A program made the position numbers and the translations under genes. A DNA stretch of 64,000 nt from Betaproteobacteria bacterium (lineage in GTDB: Bacteria; Pseudomonadota; Gammaproteobacteria; Burkholderiales; Rhodocyclaceae), in NCBI GenBank assembly GCA_016208415.1, contig JACQYB010000044.1:1-64000 (forward strand), in the 5' to 3' direction. The notes below the pieces were generated by a model. That model did no database searches. It had not been told where the DNA came from and saw nothing but the letters and a program-made list of their open reading frames with translations. Positions 9,018 to 18,105 of the stretch are shown one piece after another. The stretch's first letter is position 1. Every line of letters begins with the position of its first letter.

Positions 9018-9398
9018 ATGTCTTCCGACAGCGGCAGGACCCGCTGGGGCGTGCTGGCCGTCGTCATCGTGCTGCTGGCCGTGGCGCTGTTCGCCGCCTA
9101 CACCTGGATCGTGCTGTCCTGGAGTTTCTCCCAGGGCGAGCGCGCCGGCTACGTGCAGAAGTTCTCGCGCAAGGGCTGGGTGTGCAAGACCTGGGAGGGC
9201 GAGCTGGCCATGGTGAACATCCCCGGTGCGCTGACGGAGAAGTTCTACTTCACCGTGCGCGACGAGGCGGTGGCCGAACGCATCAACCAGTCCATGGGCA
9301 AGCGGGTGGCGCTGTCGTACGAGCAGCACGTGGGCGTGCCCAGCCGCTGCTTCGGCGAGACGGAGTACTTCGTGGTGGATGCGAAAGCGGTGGAATGA
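9018..9398 (+). CDS. Conserved single-pass membrane protein of unknown function
   Basis: 126 residues from the ATG at 9018, the first start that places the membrane segment near the N-terminus. Residues 9-31 (WGVLAVVIVLLAVALFAAYTWIV) are one hydrophobic helix. The outside part has WSFSQGERAGYVQKFS, GWVCKTWEGELAMV and YFTVRDEAVAERI, with two cysteines. I know this as a conserved hypothetical family of beta- and gammaproteobacteria; no function is established. It precedes a broken transporter gene by 69 bp. Confidence 0.75.
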   Translation: MSSDSGRTRWGVLAVVIVLLAVALFAAYTWIVLSWSFSQGERAGYVQKFSRKGWVCKTWEGELAMVNIPGALTEKFYFTVRDEAVAERINQSMGKRVALSYEQHVGVPSRCFGETEYFVVDAKAVE

Positions 9399-9467
9399 GC
9401 GTGCGCTGCCATCGCGCCGCCGGTGCATGAGGCAGGCGCGCACCATCTCGGGCGGCCCGGCGGCGAC

Positions 9468-10590
9468 ATGAGCGTGCGCCCCGCCGCGCTGGCGCCGCTG
9501 CTGGCGGCGCTGGCGGCCATCGGGCCGTTTTCCATCGACACCTACCTGCCGGCGATGCCCGCCATCGCCGCGTCGCTGGGTGCCACCCAGCTCCAGGTGC
9601 AGCAGACGCTCACCGCCTTCCTCGCCCCCTTCGCCGTCATGACGCTGTGGCACGGCGCGCTGTCCGACGGCTTCGGGCGCAGGCGGGTGATCCTGGCGAC
9701 GATGCTGCTGTTCGCCGCGGCCTCGGCCGTGTGCATGCTGGCGCCGCGCATCGAGGTGCTGTGGCTGGGCCGCGCGCTGCAGGGGATGACCGCGGGCGCG
9801 GGCACGGTAGTGGGCCGGGCGGTGATCCGCGACATGCTCGCGGGCGCCGCCGCCCAGCGCCTCATGGCCCACGTGACCGTCATGTTCGCGCTGGCGCCGG
9901 CGGTGGCGCCCATCCTCGGCGGCTGGATTTTCGTGGAACTCGGCTGGCGCGCCGTGTTCGGCTTCCTGACGCTGCTGGGCGTGGCGCTGTGGCTGCTGTG
10001 CCTGGCGCTGCTGCCGGAGACGCTGGCGCCGGAGCATCGCCAGAGCGTGCATCCGGTGTTCCTGCTGCGCTCCTACCGGGCGGTGTTTTCGCGCGGCGAG
10101 TTCCTGCAACTGGCGGGCACGCTGGCGCTCAACTTCGCCGGCTTCTTCGTCTATGTGCTGGCGGCGCCGGTGTTCCTCACTGTCGGGCCGCATGGCCGGC
10201 CGCATCACCCCGCGCCGCACCGCGGCCATCGGCTTTTCGATCATGGCGCTGGCCGCCGCGGCCAACCTCACCCTCAACCTGGCGACCACCCCCGGCGTGC
10301 CGTGGGCCATCCTGCCCGTTGCCGCCTACAACGTCGGCATGGCGCTGTCCCTGCCCAGCCTCACTCTCATGGTGCTGGACCTGTTCCCCAGGCAGCGCGG
10401 GCTGGTGTCGTCCTGCCAGAGCTTCACCCAGGGCATCACCAACTCCCTCACCGCCGCGGTGGTGGCGCCCCTGGCGTGGGCCTCGCCCCTGGCGATGGCG
10501 CTGGCCATGGGGGGCTTTCTCGGCACGGGGATGGTGCTGTTCGCCGTGTTCCGGCACCGGCATCCGGACAGCGGCTGGCGGATCGACTGA
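9468..10590 (+). pseudogene. Bcr/CflA-type MFS drug transporter with internal deletion and frameshift
   Basis: The first frame (from ATG 9468) reads as a Bcr/CflA exporter: SIDTYLPAMPAIAASLGATQ, GALSDGFGRRRVIL, GRALQGMTAGAGTVVGRAVIRD, through FFVYVLAAPVFLT near 10180. It then becomes nonsense. From about 10188 the +1 frame continues the protein: SGRMAGRITPRRTAAIGFSIM, to SGWRID and a stop at 10590. Family members carry roughly 25-35 residues between these two points, so a short deletion that is not a multiple of three has removed about one membrane helix. The product should be inactive unless the sequence is wrong. The start codon is supplied by a GGCGGCCCGGCGGCGACATG repeat end. Confidence 0.8.
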
Positions 10591-10604
10591 TTGCGGGGCG
10601 GGCC

Positions 10605-11906
10605 TCACATGGCCTGCCGGCAATGCGTCTCCCGCGTCAGGCTCACCAGCACCAGCGAGGCGGCAATGCAGGCCGTCATCACCACGAAGCCGGCCTGCCA
10701 GGCGCCGGCGTCGTAGATGCGCGCGCCGGCCTCCAGCGCGCCGTTCCAGCGGGCATCCAGCACCAGGCCCACCACCGGCTGCAGCACCGCCCCGCCCAGC
10801 AGCGGGCCCATGTTGCAGATGCCCGAAGCGGTGCCGGCCAAGTGCAGCGGCACGGACTCCTTGGTGAAGGCGAAGCCGATGATCAGGCTGCCGGAGACGA
10901 AGCCCAGCACCAGCAGCAGCGCCACCAGGGCGGGTAGCGGCAGGGGCGGCAGGAAGGCGATGAGGCACCAGCCGGCCAGCGCCACCGCCGTGGTGCCGAC
11001 GTACAGCGGCTTGCGCCGGCCCATGCGCTGGGACAGGGCGCCCAGCAGCGGCCCACCCACCGCCCACGCCACCAGCATGGCGGAGGTGATGGCCGCCGCC
11101 TCCTTCTTGCCCAGGCCATAGACCTGGCTGAGGTAGGGCACGCCCCACAGGCCGCCGAAAGTGAGCATGGCCCCGGCCACGCCGAAGGGGGTGAGCAGCA
11201 GCAGCCAGGTGTTGCGGTAGCCGAAGACGTGGGCAATGTCGTGCCCGACGGAACGGTGGGCACCGCCTGGCCCCGCGTGGCCTGGAGCATGGCTGGCGTA
11301 GCCCATTTGCGCCGGGTCGTCGCGCACCCGCAGCCAGATGGCGGCGCACAGCAGCCCCGTGAGCGCCGCCGAGCCCCACATCACCGCCCGCCAGCCGAAG
11401 GCTTCCACCAGGATGCGCAGCGGCACGCCCGCCAGCACGGCGCCGAGAATGCCCGTGGCCAGCGCCAGCCCCGAGGCGAGAACGAAGTGGCGGGCATGGA
11501 ACCAGCGCGTGGCCAGCTTGAGCATGGACACGAAGGCCACCGCCACCGAGGCGCCGATGAGCAGCCGCCCGCCGTTGGCCCAGGCCAGGGTGGGGGCGGC
11601 GGCGAACACGGCGGTGCCCAGTGTGGCCACGGCGGCGCCGCCGACCAGCAGGCGGCGCGGGCCCCAGCGGTCGGCCAGCACGCCGGTGGGGATCTGCATC
11701 GCCGCGTAGCTGTAGAAGTAGAACGCCGAGAGGTTGCCCAGGGCGGCGGCGCCGAGGGAAAACTCGGTCATCAGCCGGTCGGTGATGACCGCCGGCGCCA
11801 CGCGCTGGTAGAAGCCGACGAGGTAGAGCAGCGCCCCCAGACCCCAGATGCTCCAGCCCAGGGCGGCGGGGGGAAAGGGGCGCGGGCCGCCGCCGGGCGC
11901 GCTCAC
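10605..11906 (-). CDS. MFS transporter, anion/sugar-acid symporter-like
   Basis: 433 residues with about 12 hydrophobic segments. The N-terminal half contains YQRVAPAVITDRLMTEFSL and the MFS loop 2-3 motif VLADRWGPRRLLVGG. The family looks like the sugar-acid/anion symporter branch (glucarate, nitrate-like), judged by length and GFYQRVAP; the substrate cannot be read from sequence. It runs towards the broken Bcr/CflA gene and its 3' end is 14 bp from it. A 10-bp gap separates it from the rhodanese gene upstream on the same strand, so the two may be co-transcribed. Confidence 0.85.
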   Translation of the reverse strand: MSAPGGGPRPFPPAALGWSIWGLGALLYLVGFYQRVAPAVITDRLMTEFSLGAAALGNLSAFYFYSYAAMQIPTGVLADRWGPRRLLVGGAAVATLGTAVFAAAPTLAWANGGRLLIGASVAVAFVSMLKLATRWFHARHFVLASGLALATGILGAVLAGVPLRILVEAFGWRAVMWGSAALTGLLCAAIWLRVRDDPAQMGYASHAPGHAGPGGAHRSVGHDIAHVFGYRNTWLLLLTPFGVAGAMLTFGGLWGVPYLSQVYGLGKKEAAAITSAMLVAWAVGGPLLGALSQRMGRRKPLYVGTTAVALAGWCLIAFLPPLPLPALVALLLVLGFVSGSLIIGFAFTKESVPLHLAGTASGICNMGPLLGGAVLQPVVGLVLDARWNGALEAGARIYDAGAWQAGFVVMTACIAASLVLVSLTRETHCRQAM

Positions 11907-11916
11907 GGCGCCGTCT

Positions 11917-12309
11917 TCAGCACTGCTCCCAGGGCAGGCCCTCGCAGCGCCAGCCGGTGAGGGCGCTGCGGTGGTGCGTGTCGTCCAGTTCGCCCTCGAA
12001 GCCGTGCTGCACGTTGAAGACCTGGGTGAAACCGGCCTGCTCCAGGGCGCGCCCCGCGTCCTGGGAACGGTTGCCGCTGCGGCAGATGAGCACCAGCGGC
12101 CGGTGCGCGGTGTGACCGGCCAGCTTCTTCACCTCGCCCACGAAGTGGGGATTCACCTCCCAGTCGGCGCCGTCGTTCCAGGACACGTGCAGCGCCCCGG
12201 CGGGGTGGCCGACGAAGAGGAATTCCATCTCGCTGCGCACGTCGATGAACAGGGCGTCGGGGTGCTCGTCCAGGTACTGGAAGGCTTCCTTGGGGGTGAA
12301 GTGTTTCAT
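11917..12309 (-). CDS. Rhodanese-domain protein
   Basis: 130 residues from the ATG at 12309; a start 11 codons further up is possible but less like the family. One rhodanese domain fills the protein: ALFIDVRSEMEF at the front, the active-site loop CRSGNRS with the persulfide-forming cysteine, then AGRALEQAGFTQVFNVQHGFEG. Such single-domain proteins carry sulfane sulfur, acting as thiosulfate or polysulfide sulfurtransferases or as sulfur carriers. No signal peptide is seen, so it is cytoplasmic. Confidence 0.88.
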   Translation of the reverse strand: MKHFTPKEAFQYLDEHPDALFIDVRSEMEFLFVGHPAGALHVSWNDGADWEVNPHFVGEVKKLAGHTAHRPLVLICRSGNRSQDAGRALEQAGFTQVFNVQHGFEGELDDTHHRSALTGWRCEGLPWEQC

Positions 12310-12357
12310 GATCGGGGCACGGGGTAGGGATGGGTGAATCATTCTACTTCGGCCACC

Positions 12358-12714
12358 CTACTCGCGATACTCGCCGGCCTTGCGGTTGCTGCCCCGCACC
12401 TTGTCGGCGGGATAGCGCCGGTCGTTGATGTCGATCTTGTCGTTGGCGGCGCGCACCAGGTCCACCCCCAGGCGGTCGGCCATGCGCACCAGGTAGATGA
12501 GGATGTCGGCCATCTCCAGGCGCACCTCCTCCAGCTTTTCCGGCGCCAGCGCGGTGCTCTCCTCGGCGGTGAGCCACTGGAAGTGCTCCACCAGTTCCGC
12601 CGCCTCGGCGATCAGCGCCATGGAGAGGTTCTTGGGGGTGTGGAACCGCTGCCAGTCGCGCACGCGGGTGAAGGCGTCCAGGCGCTGGCGCAGGGCTTCG
12701 AGGCTGTCGGGCAT
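12358..12714 (-). CDS. MazG-like nucleotide pyrophosphohydrolase
   Basis: 118 residues from the ATG at 12714. The motifs FHTPKNLSMALIAEAAELVEHFQW and EEVRLEMADILIYLVRMAD are the EExxE/ExxD metal-binding helices of the RS21-C6/MazG-like family. These enzymes hydrolyse non-canonical or modified nucleoside triphosphates (dCTP analogues and the like), a house-cleaning role. It lies 48 bp upstream of the rhodanese gene on the same strand and 160 bp from the divergent lipoprotein gene. Confidence 0.9.
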   Translation of the reverse strand: MPDSLEALRQRLDAFTRVRDWQRFHTPKNLSMALIAEAAELVEHFQWLTAEESTALAPEKLEEVRLEMADILIYLVRMADRLGVDLVRAANDKIDINDRRYPADKVRGSNRKAGEYRE

Positions 12715-12874
12715 GGGGCGGCTCCGGGGGGTGATGGGGTAGTTTGCCCCATTTGGGGCGGCCCCGGCGGCGCGCAGCCTGATCGTCAAATTGCCTGGCG
12801 CGGGCGTCGGGGCCGCGTGCCGCAGGGCCATCGTGCTATAAGCTGCGGCAATCCATCCGCCATCGGAGGCTGCC

Positions 12875-13357
12875 ATGTCCCGACTCACCGCCGCGCTTTG
12901 CGCCGTCCTGTCCGCCCTCGGTCTCTCCGCCTGCGACTGGTTCGCCATGAAGGAACTCAAGCCGGGCATCTCCACCGGCTACGACGTGCGCGAGCGCATG
13001 GGCACGCCCACCCTGGAATGGCGCAACGAGGACGGCTCGCTGACCTGGGAGTTCGCCCGCACGCCGGAAGGCAAGGTGAATTACCTGATCACCGTGGGGC
13101 CGGACAACATCATGCGCAGCATCGAACAGGTGGTCACCGAGGCGAACTTCGCCCGCGTCCAGGCCGGCATGAGCCGCGACCAGATCCGCCGCCTGCTCGG
13201 GCGTCCGGCCCACGTCCAGAAACTGGGGCTGAAGCAGGAAGAGGTGTGGGAGTGGAAGTACGACAACCCGCACAACGCCGACATGCGTTTCTACGTCCAT
13301 TTCGACATCGAAGGGCGGGTGGTGACCACCAGCCGGCGGGAAGAGCCGAAGGGCTGA
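12875..13357 (+). CDS. BamE/SmpA-OmlA-like outer membrane lipoprotein
   Basis: 160 residues. A lipoprotein signal peptide ends in the lipobox LSAC with Cys20. Two copies of the short BamE-like motif are visible: ELKPGISTGYDVRERMGTP and VQAGMSRDQIRRLLGRPAHV, each a helix followed by strands (TWEF, VWEWKYD). This tandem arrangement is seen in SmpA/OmlA-type lipoproteins that support outer-membrane assembly. It may be an additional paralogue rather than the true BamE, because genomic context (fur, recN) is absent. Confidence 0.8.
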   Translation: MSRLTAALCAVLSALGLSACDWFAMKELKPGISTGYDVRERMGTPTLEWRNEDGSLTWEFARTPEGKVNYLITVGPDNIMRSIEQVVTEANFARVQAGMSRDQIRRLLGRPAHVQKLGLKQEEVWEWKYDNPHNADMRFYVHFDIEGRVVTTSRREEPKG

Positions 13358-13373
13358 CGGCGCGGGCGGCGCC

Positions 13374-14636
13374 TTACAGCCGCGCCTTCAGGATGCGTGC
13401 CACCTCGGCGTCGCTCAGCAGCACGGGATTGGTCTTCATGCTCGATCCGCGGCAGTTTTCCACCACCCGGGGAATGTCCCCGGTGCACATGCCGAAGGCT
13501 GACAGGCGCGGCAGTTCGAGGCGCCGCGTCCAGTCCGCCAGCGTGGCCAGCAGCACGCCGCGGGCGGCGCCGTCGTCGAGGTGGGTGCGCGGGCGCAGCA
13601 GCCGGCCCGCCTGGGCGTAGCGCGCCAGCGCCGCGTTGTCGGGCTCGCGCGCCAGCATGGCGTCGATGTTGGCGCGGGTGCAGGCTTCCACCAGGGTGCC
13701 GCAGACCACGCCGTGGGGAATGGGGAAGAAGGCGCCCAGCGGCGAGGCCAGGCCATGCACGGCACCCAGTCCGGTCTGGGCGAGGCAGATGCCGGACAGC
13801 AGGGCGGCGTAGGCCATGTGGGCGCGGCCCTGCGACGCCGCCGCGCCACCCTCGTGCCATGCCAGCAGGCCATCGCGCACAGACGCCAGGCCGGATAGCG
13901 CCAGGGCGTCGGTGAAGGGGTTGGCGCGGCCGGAGACGAAGGACTCCAGCAACTGGGTGAAGGCGTCCATGCCGTCGGCGGCGATGAGATCCGGCGGGCA
14001 GGTGGCCAGCAGGTCCGGGTCCACCACGGCCCATCGGGCCACCAGTTGGTCGTCGCGGAAGGATTTCTTGAAGCCTTGCGGCCCGCACACCGACAGCACG
14101 GCGTTCTTCGTCGCCTCGGAGCCGGTGCCGGCGGTGGTGGGCACGGCGACGAAGGGCGTGGCCGGGCCGCGGTAGGGCAGTTCCGGGCCGACGCCTTCCA
14201 GATGGTCCATGACGGAATTGCCGGGGACGAGCAGCCCGGCCACGGCCTTGGCGGCGTCCAGCACGCTGCCGCCGCCGATGCCGACCACGGCGTCGATGCC
14301 GGCCGCGCGCAGCCGCGCCACCGCCTCGTCGACGAACTGCGGCGAGGGCTCCCCTTCGACGACCAGGTGTTCCCAGGACGGGCTGCGTGCCGCCAGTTCG
14401 TCGCGCAGCCACTGGCCGTGGGGCGACTCCATGAAGGAGCGGCGGCCAGTGACCAGCAGCAGGCGCTGTGGGAGCGGGCTTGACCGCGATTGTGGCGGCC
14501 GATATCTCGGGCAATCCTGCTCCCACGTGGCGAGCAGGTCGGGCAGCTTGCGCAGGCTGCCGGCGCCGAACTCGATGCGCGGCAGGCGGGTGATGGCAAA
14601 CGGCGCCACGGCGGCGGGGCGGGCCGGCGCGCTCAT
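13374..14636 (-). CDS. Iron-containing alcohol dehydrogenase with an in-frame REPIN insertion
   Basis: 420 residues of group III iron-dependent alcohol dehydrogenase. Visible are the NAD site GIGGGSVLDAAKAVAGLL, PTTAGTGSEATKNAV, and the metal-ligand region DGMDAFTQLLESFVS ... VHGLASPLGAFFPIPHGVVCG. Between KLPDLLATW and QRLLLVTGRRSF lies EQDCPRYRPPQSRSSPLP (residues about 37-57). It is encoded exactly by the REPIN-like repeat at 14468-14526 and is foreign to the family. The insertion sits in the N-terminal nucleotide-binding domain before the first Rossmann strand and may or may not be tolerated. The substrate is unknown. Confidence 0.88.
   Translation of the reverse strand: MSAPARPAAVAPFAITRLPRIEFGAGSLRKLPDLLATWEQDCPRYRPPQSRSSPLPQRLLLVTGRRSFMESPHGQWLRDELAARSPSWEHLVVEGEPSPQFVDEAVARLRAAGIDAVVGIGGGSVLDAAKAVAGLLVPGNSVMDHLEGVGPELPYRGPATPFVAVPTTAGTGSEATKNAVLSVCGPQGFKKSFRDDQLVARWAVVDPDLLATCPPDLIAADGMDAFTQLLESFVSGRANPFTDALALSGLASVRDGLLAWHEGGAAASQGRAHMAYAALLSGICLAQTGLGAVHGLASPLGAFFPIPHGVVCGTLVEACTRANIDAMLAREPDNAALARYAQAGRLLRPRTHLDDGAARGVLLATLADWTRRLELPRLSAFGMCTGDIPRVVENCRGSSMKTNPVLLSDAEVARILKARL
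14468..14526. repeat. REPIN-like inverted repeat inside the alcohol dehydrogenase gene
   Basis: 59 bp with arms GTGGGAGCGGGCTTGACCGC and, on the other side in reverse complement, GTGGGAGCAGGATTGCCCG. It is a diverged member of the family also found at 17996, 25155, 27151, 38347 and 41279. It is translated in frame as part of the dehydrogenase. Confidence 0.8.
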
Positions 14637-14712
14637 TGGGGCATCCTCGCGACTGGCGCGCGTTTCCCGCCAGGCGGGACGTCGCCTTCCCTGGGGAGGC
14701 CCAGCGGAAGGC

Positions 14713-15009
14713 TCATGGCGCGGGGAACAGGCCGGCGAAGGGTTCGCCGCGGCGCGGTGCCGCCATCATCGACGCCACCACGTCGCGCCAGGCGGCGTAG
14801 TGGGGAGTCTGCTTGTGGGCGGCGGCGTCGGCGGCGGCGGCATAGGCCTCGTACAGCACGAAGCGCGTCGGCTCCTGCGACGACTGCAGCACGTCGAAGC
14901 GGCGGTTGCCGGGCTCGCGCACCGATGCCTCGTGGTTGGCACGGGTGGCGGCAATGAAGGCCTCCACGCACTCGGGCTTGACGCTCACATGGACCAGGGT
15001 GACATGCAT
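14713..15009 (-). CDS. Antibiotic biosynthesis monooxygenase (ABM) domain protein
   Basis: 98 residues from the ATG at 15009, preceded by a GGAGGAGAG ribosome site. HVTLVHVSVKPECVEAFIAATRANHEASVREPGNRRFDVLQ and FVLYEAYAAAADAAAHKQTPHYAAWRD form the dimeric alpha+beta barrel of the ABM/LsrG/quinol monooxygenase-like family. These cofactor-free enzymes oxidise quinols or isomerise sugar phosphates; the substrate is unknown. It is 76 bp upstream of the dehydrogenase on the same strand and could share a transcript. Confidence 0.87.
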   Translation of the reverse strand: MHVTLVHVSVKPECVEAFIAATRANHEASVREPGNRRFDVLQSSQEPTRFVLYEAYAAAADAAAHKQTPHYAAWRDVVASMMAAPRRGEPFAGLFPAP

Positions 15010-15135
15010 CGCTCTCCTCCTTCCGTGCGCAGTGATACCAGAATCCGCCGCGAGGTGGAATGCCCATGCCGGCGGCGGCCGGTGGCCAGCCATCGCCGCC
15101 TTGCACAGCAGCGTAGCCGGCGCTATGGTGAGAGC

Positions 15136-17943
15136 ATGAGACCCGACGCTGCCCTGGTGAATCCCGGCCCCGCGCCCGCGGCGGCTGCCGCGCGCGCGGA
15201 CGCGCCGCAGCAGTTCGCGGACGTCCTGGCCGGCGAACTCGACGCCCTGCGCCCCGACGCGACCGGCGATGACCCCGGCCAGCGCGCCGACAACGCCCGC
15301 ATGTGCGGGCTGGCCTTCTCCGGCGGCGGCATCCGCAGCGCCACCTTCAACCTGGGCATCCTTCAGGGGCTGTGCTCGGCCCGGCTGCTGCGCCATTTCG
15401 ACTATCTCTCCACGGTTTCCGGCGGCGGCTACATCGGCGCCTGGCTCACGGCGCTGATCCACCGCCTGGGCGGCGGGCGGGTGGAATACGTGGAGGAGTT
15501 GCTGGGCACCTCCACCCAGGACAGCGGCGCACGCCCCGACCACCCGGCGGTGCGCTACCTGCGCGACTTCAGCAACTACCTCACGCCGCGCCGTGGCCTG
15601 TTCTCCGGCGACACCTGGGCGGCCTTCGCCACCTATCTGCGCAATTTCAACCTCAACCTGCTGGGGCTGCTGGCGACCTTGAGCATCTTCCTGCTGGGGC
15701 TGCGGCTGCTGCTGCCGCGCGTCGACGACGTGGTGGCGGCGCTGGGCGCGCCGGCCACGCTGCTGGCGGTATTCGCGCTGCTGCTGGTGGCGACCCTCGG
15801 TATCGCCACCCGGCTGCCCGGCGCCCAGGTGGGCGCCTCCGCGGTCTGGGACGGGCGCGCCGTGGCCGGTGGCGTGAGCGTGCTGTCCATCATGGCGGCG
15901 GTGCTGTTTTCCGCCTACGTGTTCTACGAGGTGCGCCAGCCCGAGCCGCTGCCGGACGGGCACTGGTGGGCGCTGGGCTTGGGCATGTATGCCGGGCTGT
16001 GGCTGCCGGGATGGATGGTGTTCGCCGCGCGGCGGGTGCGCATGCGGCGCGGGCAAGGCCTGCGGCTTCCCGGTGGTGCGGCGCTGCCCCGGCTGCTGAC
16101 CGCTACTGTCGCCACGCTCATCGCCGCGTGCGCGGCCGGCGGCCTCATGACCCTCTACGCCCACTTCACCGTGGCGGTACTGGATGCCGCCAGTCCCTGG
16201 TGGCAGGAGCAGGGCGTTTCGGAACCCGTGGGGCGCTGGTGGGCGGCGGGCATCGGCGGCGGCGTGGTGTTGCTGGTGGTGTTCTGCGGCACGGTGACAC
16301 TGCACATCGGCCTGGTGGGACGGCTGTTTTCCGACGCCGACCGGGAGTGGTGGTCGCGCCTGGGCGGCTGGCTGACGGGCGCGGGCCTGGGCTGGATGCT
16401 CGCGTGCGCCAGCGTCATGTATGCGCCCATGGCCTTCACCTGGGTGCGGGATTCGCTGGTGGCCGCGGGCGGTCTGTCGTGGCTGGTCACGACCCTGGGC
16501 GGCGTGCTCATGGGCGGGGGCAGCCTTGCCGGCCGGGGCGGCGCGGGCTGGCGCGACCGGCTGCTGCGCCTGGCGCCCTACGCCTTCATGCTCGGGCTGC
16601 TGGTGGCTCTGGCGTGGGGGCTGCACGCCGCGCTGCTGGCGCTGGACGGGCGCGGGCTCCCCACCCTGTCGCCGGAAGCGGCATGGACCGACGCCGTGCG
16701 CGCCCACCTCATGGCCGCGAGCCAGGTGCCCGACGCTGCCGGGGTCATGGCATTGATGCTGGCCGTGGGTGCGATGCTGCTGCTGGGCTGGCGGGTGGAC
16801 ATCAACCTGTTCTCGCTCTTCGGCTTCTACCGCGACCGCCTGGTGCGCTGCTATCTGGGGGCGTCCCATGCCCTGGAGCAGGTGCCGCGCCGCCCGGACG
16901 CCTTCACCGGTTTCGATCCCGGCGACGACCTGCCGCTGGCCGACATCCGCGCCACGCAAAGACCCTACCCCATCCTCAACGCCACCCTCAACCTGGTGCG
17001 CGGGCGGGAGCTGGCGTGGCAGACGCGCAAGGGGGCGGCCTTCGCCTTCACGCCGCGGGCGTGCGGGTTCTCGCTGCCGGAAACGGGGGCGGGCGGGCGC
17101 GTGGCCGGCTGCAGCGGGGCGTGGCGGCCGACCGGGGAGTACGCCGGGGGGGTGAGCCTGGGCACGGCCATGGCGGTGTCCGGCGCGGCGGTGAGCCCCA
17201 ACATGGGCTACCACACCGACCCGGGCGTGGCCTTCATGCTCACGGTGTTCAACGTGCGCCTCGGGCGCTGGTGCGGCAACCCCTGCCATGAGCGGGCATG
17301 GCGCCGCTTCAGCCCGGGCTTCGCGCCCACCTATCTGCTGCGGGAACTGCTCGGCCTCACCCACCGCGACGCGCCCTACGTCCATCTGTGCGACGCCGCC
17401 CACTTCGAGAACCTGGGCATCTACGAGCTGGTGCGCCGGCGCACCCGCTGGATCTTGGCGGTGGATGCGGGCGCCGATCCGGATTGCCGCTTCGACGACC
17501 TGGGCAACGCCATCCGCAAGTGCTACGCCGATTTCGGCGCGGTGATCGACATCCGCCTGGACGCCCTGCGCTGCGCAGGCGAGCGGGCCCGCCCGGCGGC
17601 CCGCCATGCCGTGGGCGCCATCCACTATCCCGCCCAGGGCCGGGCGGCGGCCACGCAGGGCACGCTGGTCTACATCAAGGCGACGCTCACCGGCGACGAA
17701 CCGGCGGACGTGCTCAACTACTCCCTGGAACACCCCGGGTTTCCGCACCAGAGTACCGCCGACCAGTTCTTCGACGAGGCGCAGTTCGAAAGCTACCGCC
17801 GGCTGGGGGAGCACACGGCGCTGGCGGTGTTCCGGGAGGCGGTGCTGGAGGCGGCGGCGCTGACTCCGGCGGGGGCGATGCCGGAGGCGCTGTTCGCGAG
17901 CCTGGAGGCCATGGGTGGCAAACGCCCGGGCGGCGATCGATAG
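15136..17943 (+). CDS. Large membrane-embedded patatin-like phospholipase
   Basis: 935 residues from the ATG at 15136; the open frame upstream has no coding character. A patatin core begins at the N-terminus: oxyanion loop FSGGGIRSATFNLGILQGL, then the nucleophile elbow STVSGGGYIGAWL (Ser in VSGGG). Residues about 170-570 carry around eight hydrophobic segments that split the catalytic domain. The patatin fold then resumes with ISLG-like GGVSLGTAMAVSGAAVSPNMGY, and a late Asp motif VDAGADPD supplies the catalytic dyad. The predicted role is a membrane lipid acyl hydrolase. Genes of this size are sparsely distributed. It ends with TAG and is followed by a REPIN and a MITE-like element. Confidence 0.88.
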   Translation: MRPDAALVNPGPAPAAAAARADAPQQFADVLAGELDALRPDATGDDPGQRADNARMCGLAFSGGGIRSATFNLGILQGLCSARLLRHFDYLSTVSGGGYIGAWLTALIHRLGGGRVEYVEELLGTSTQDSGARPDHPAVRYLRDFSNYLTPRRGLFSGDTWAAFATYLRNFNLNLLGLLATLSIFLLGLRLLLPRVDDVVAALGAPATLLAVFALLLVATLGIATRLPGAQVGASAVWDGRAVAGGVSVLSIMAAVLFSAYVFYEVRQPEPLPDGHWWALGLGMYAGLWLPGWMVFAARRVRMRRGQGLRLPGGAALPRLLTATVATLIAACAAGGLMTLYAHFTVAVLDAASPWWQEQGVSEPVGRWWAAGIGGGVVLLVVFCGTVTLHIGLVGRLFSDADREWWSRLGGWLTGAGLGWMLACASVMYAPMAFTWVRDSLVAAGGLSWLVTTLGGVLMGGGSLAGRGGAGWRDRLLRLAPYAFMLGLLVALAWGLHAALLALDGRGLPTLSPEAAWTDAVRAHLMAASQVPDAAGVMALMLAVGAMLLLGWRVDINLFSLFGFYRDRLVRCYLGASHALEQVPRRPDAFTGFDPGDDLPLADIRATQRPYPILNATLNLVRGRELAWQTRKGAAFAFTPRACGFSLPETGAGGRVAGCSGAWRPTGEYAGGVSLGTAMAVSGAAVSPNMGYHTDPGVAFMLTVFNVRLGRWCGNPCHERAWRRFSPGFAPTYLLRELLGLTHRDAPYVHLCDAAHFENLGIYELVRRRTRWILAVDAGADPDCRFDDLGNAIRKCYADFGAVIDIRLDALRCAGERARPAARHAVGAIHYPAQGRAAATQGTLVYIKATLTGDEPADVLNYSLEHPGFPHQSTADQFFDEAQFESYRRLGEHTALAVFREAVLEAAALTPAGAMPEALFASLEAMGGKRPGGDR

Positions 17944-17995
17944 GCCGGCGGGCTGGCCTGGACAAGGCAGCCGCGACAGACCCATCGGGGCGCCC

Positions 17996-18055
17996 GTGGG
18001 AGGCGGGCTTGCCCGCGATTCCCGCCGTCGCCATCGCCGGCGAGCCCGCTCCCAC
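17996..18055. repeat. REPIN-like inverted repeat
   Basis: 60 bp in the space after the patatin gene. Arms are GTGGGAGGCGGGCTTGCCCG and the matching right half ending GCCCGCTCCCAC. It could form a hairpin in the 3' untranslated region. Same family as the copies at 14468, 25155, 27151, 38347 and 41279. Confidence 0.85.
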
Positions 18056-18105
18056 AGGAGGGCCGGGGGCAGCCCCGCCAGTGCGCGGCGAAGCGCGGCC
18101 GCTCA

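Noticed and set aside
14713-17985. A 1090-residue minus-strand frame across the patatin gene
   Set aside because: Only its last 98 residues (the ABM protein) are real; the rest is the shadow of the patatin gene.
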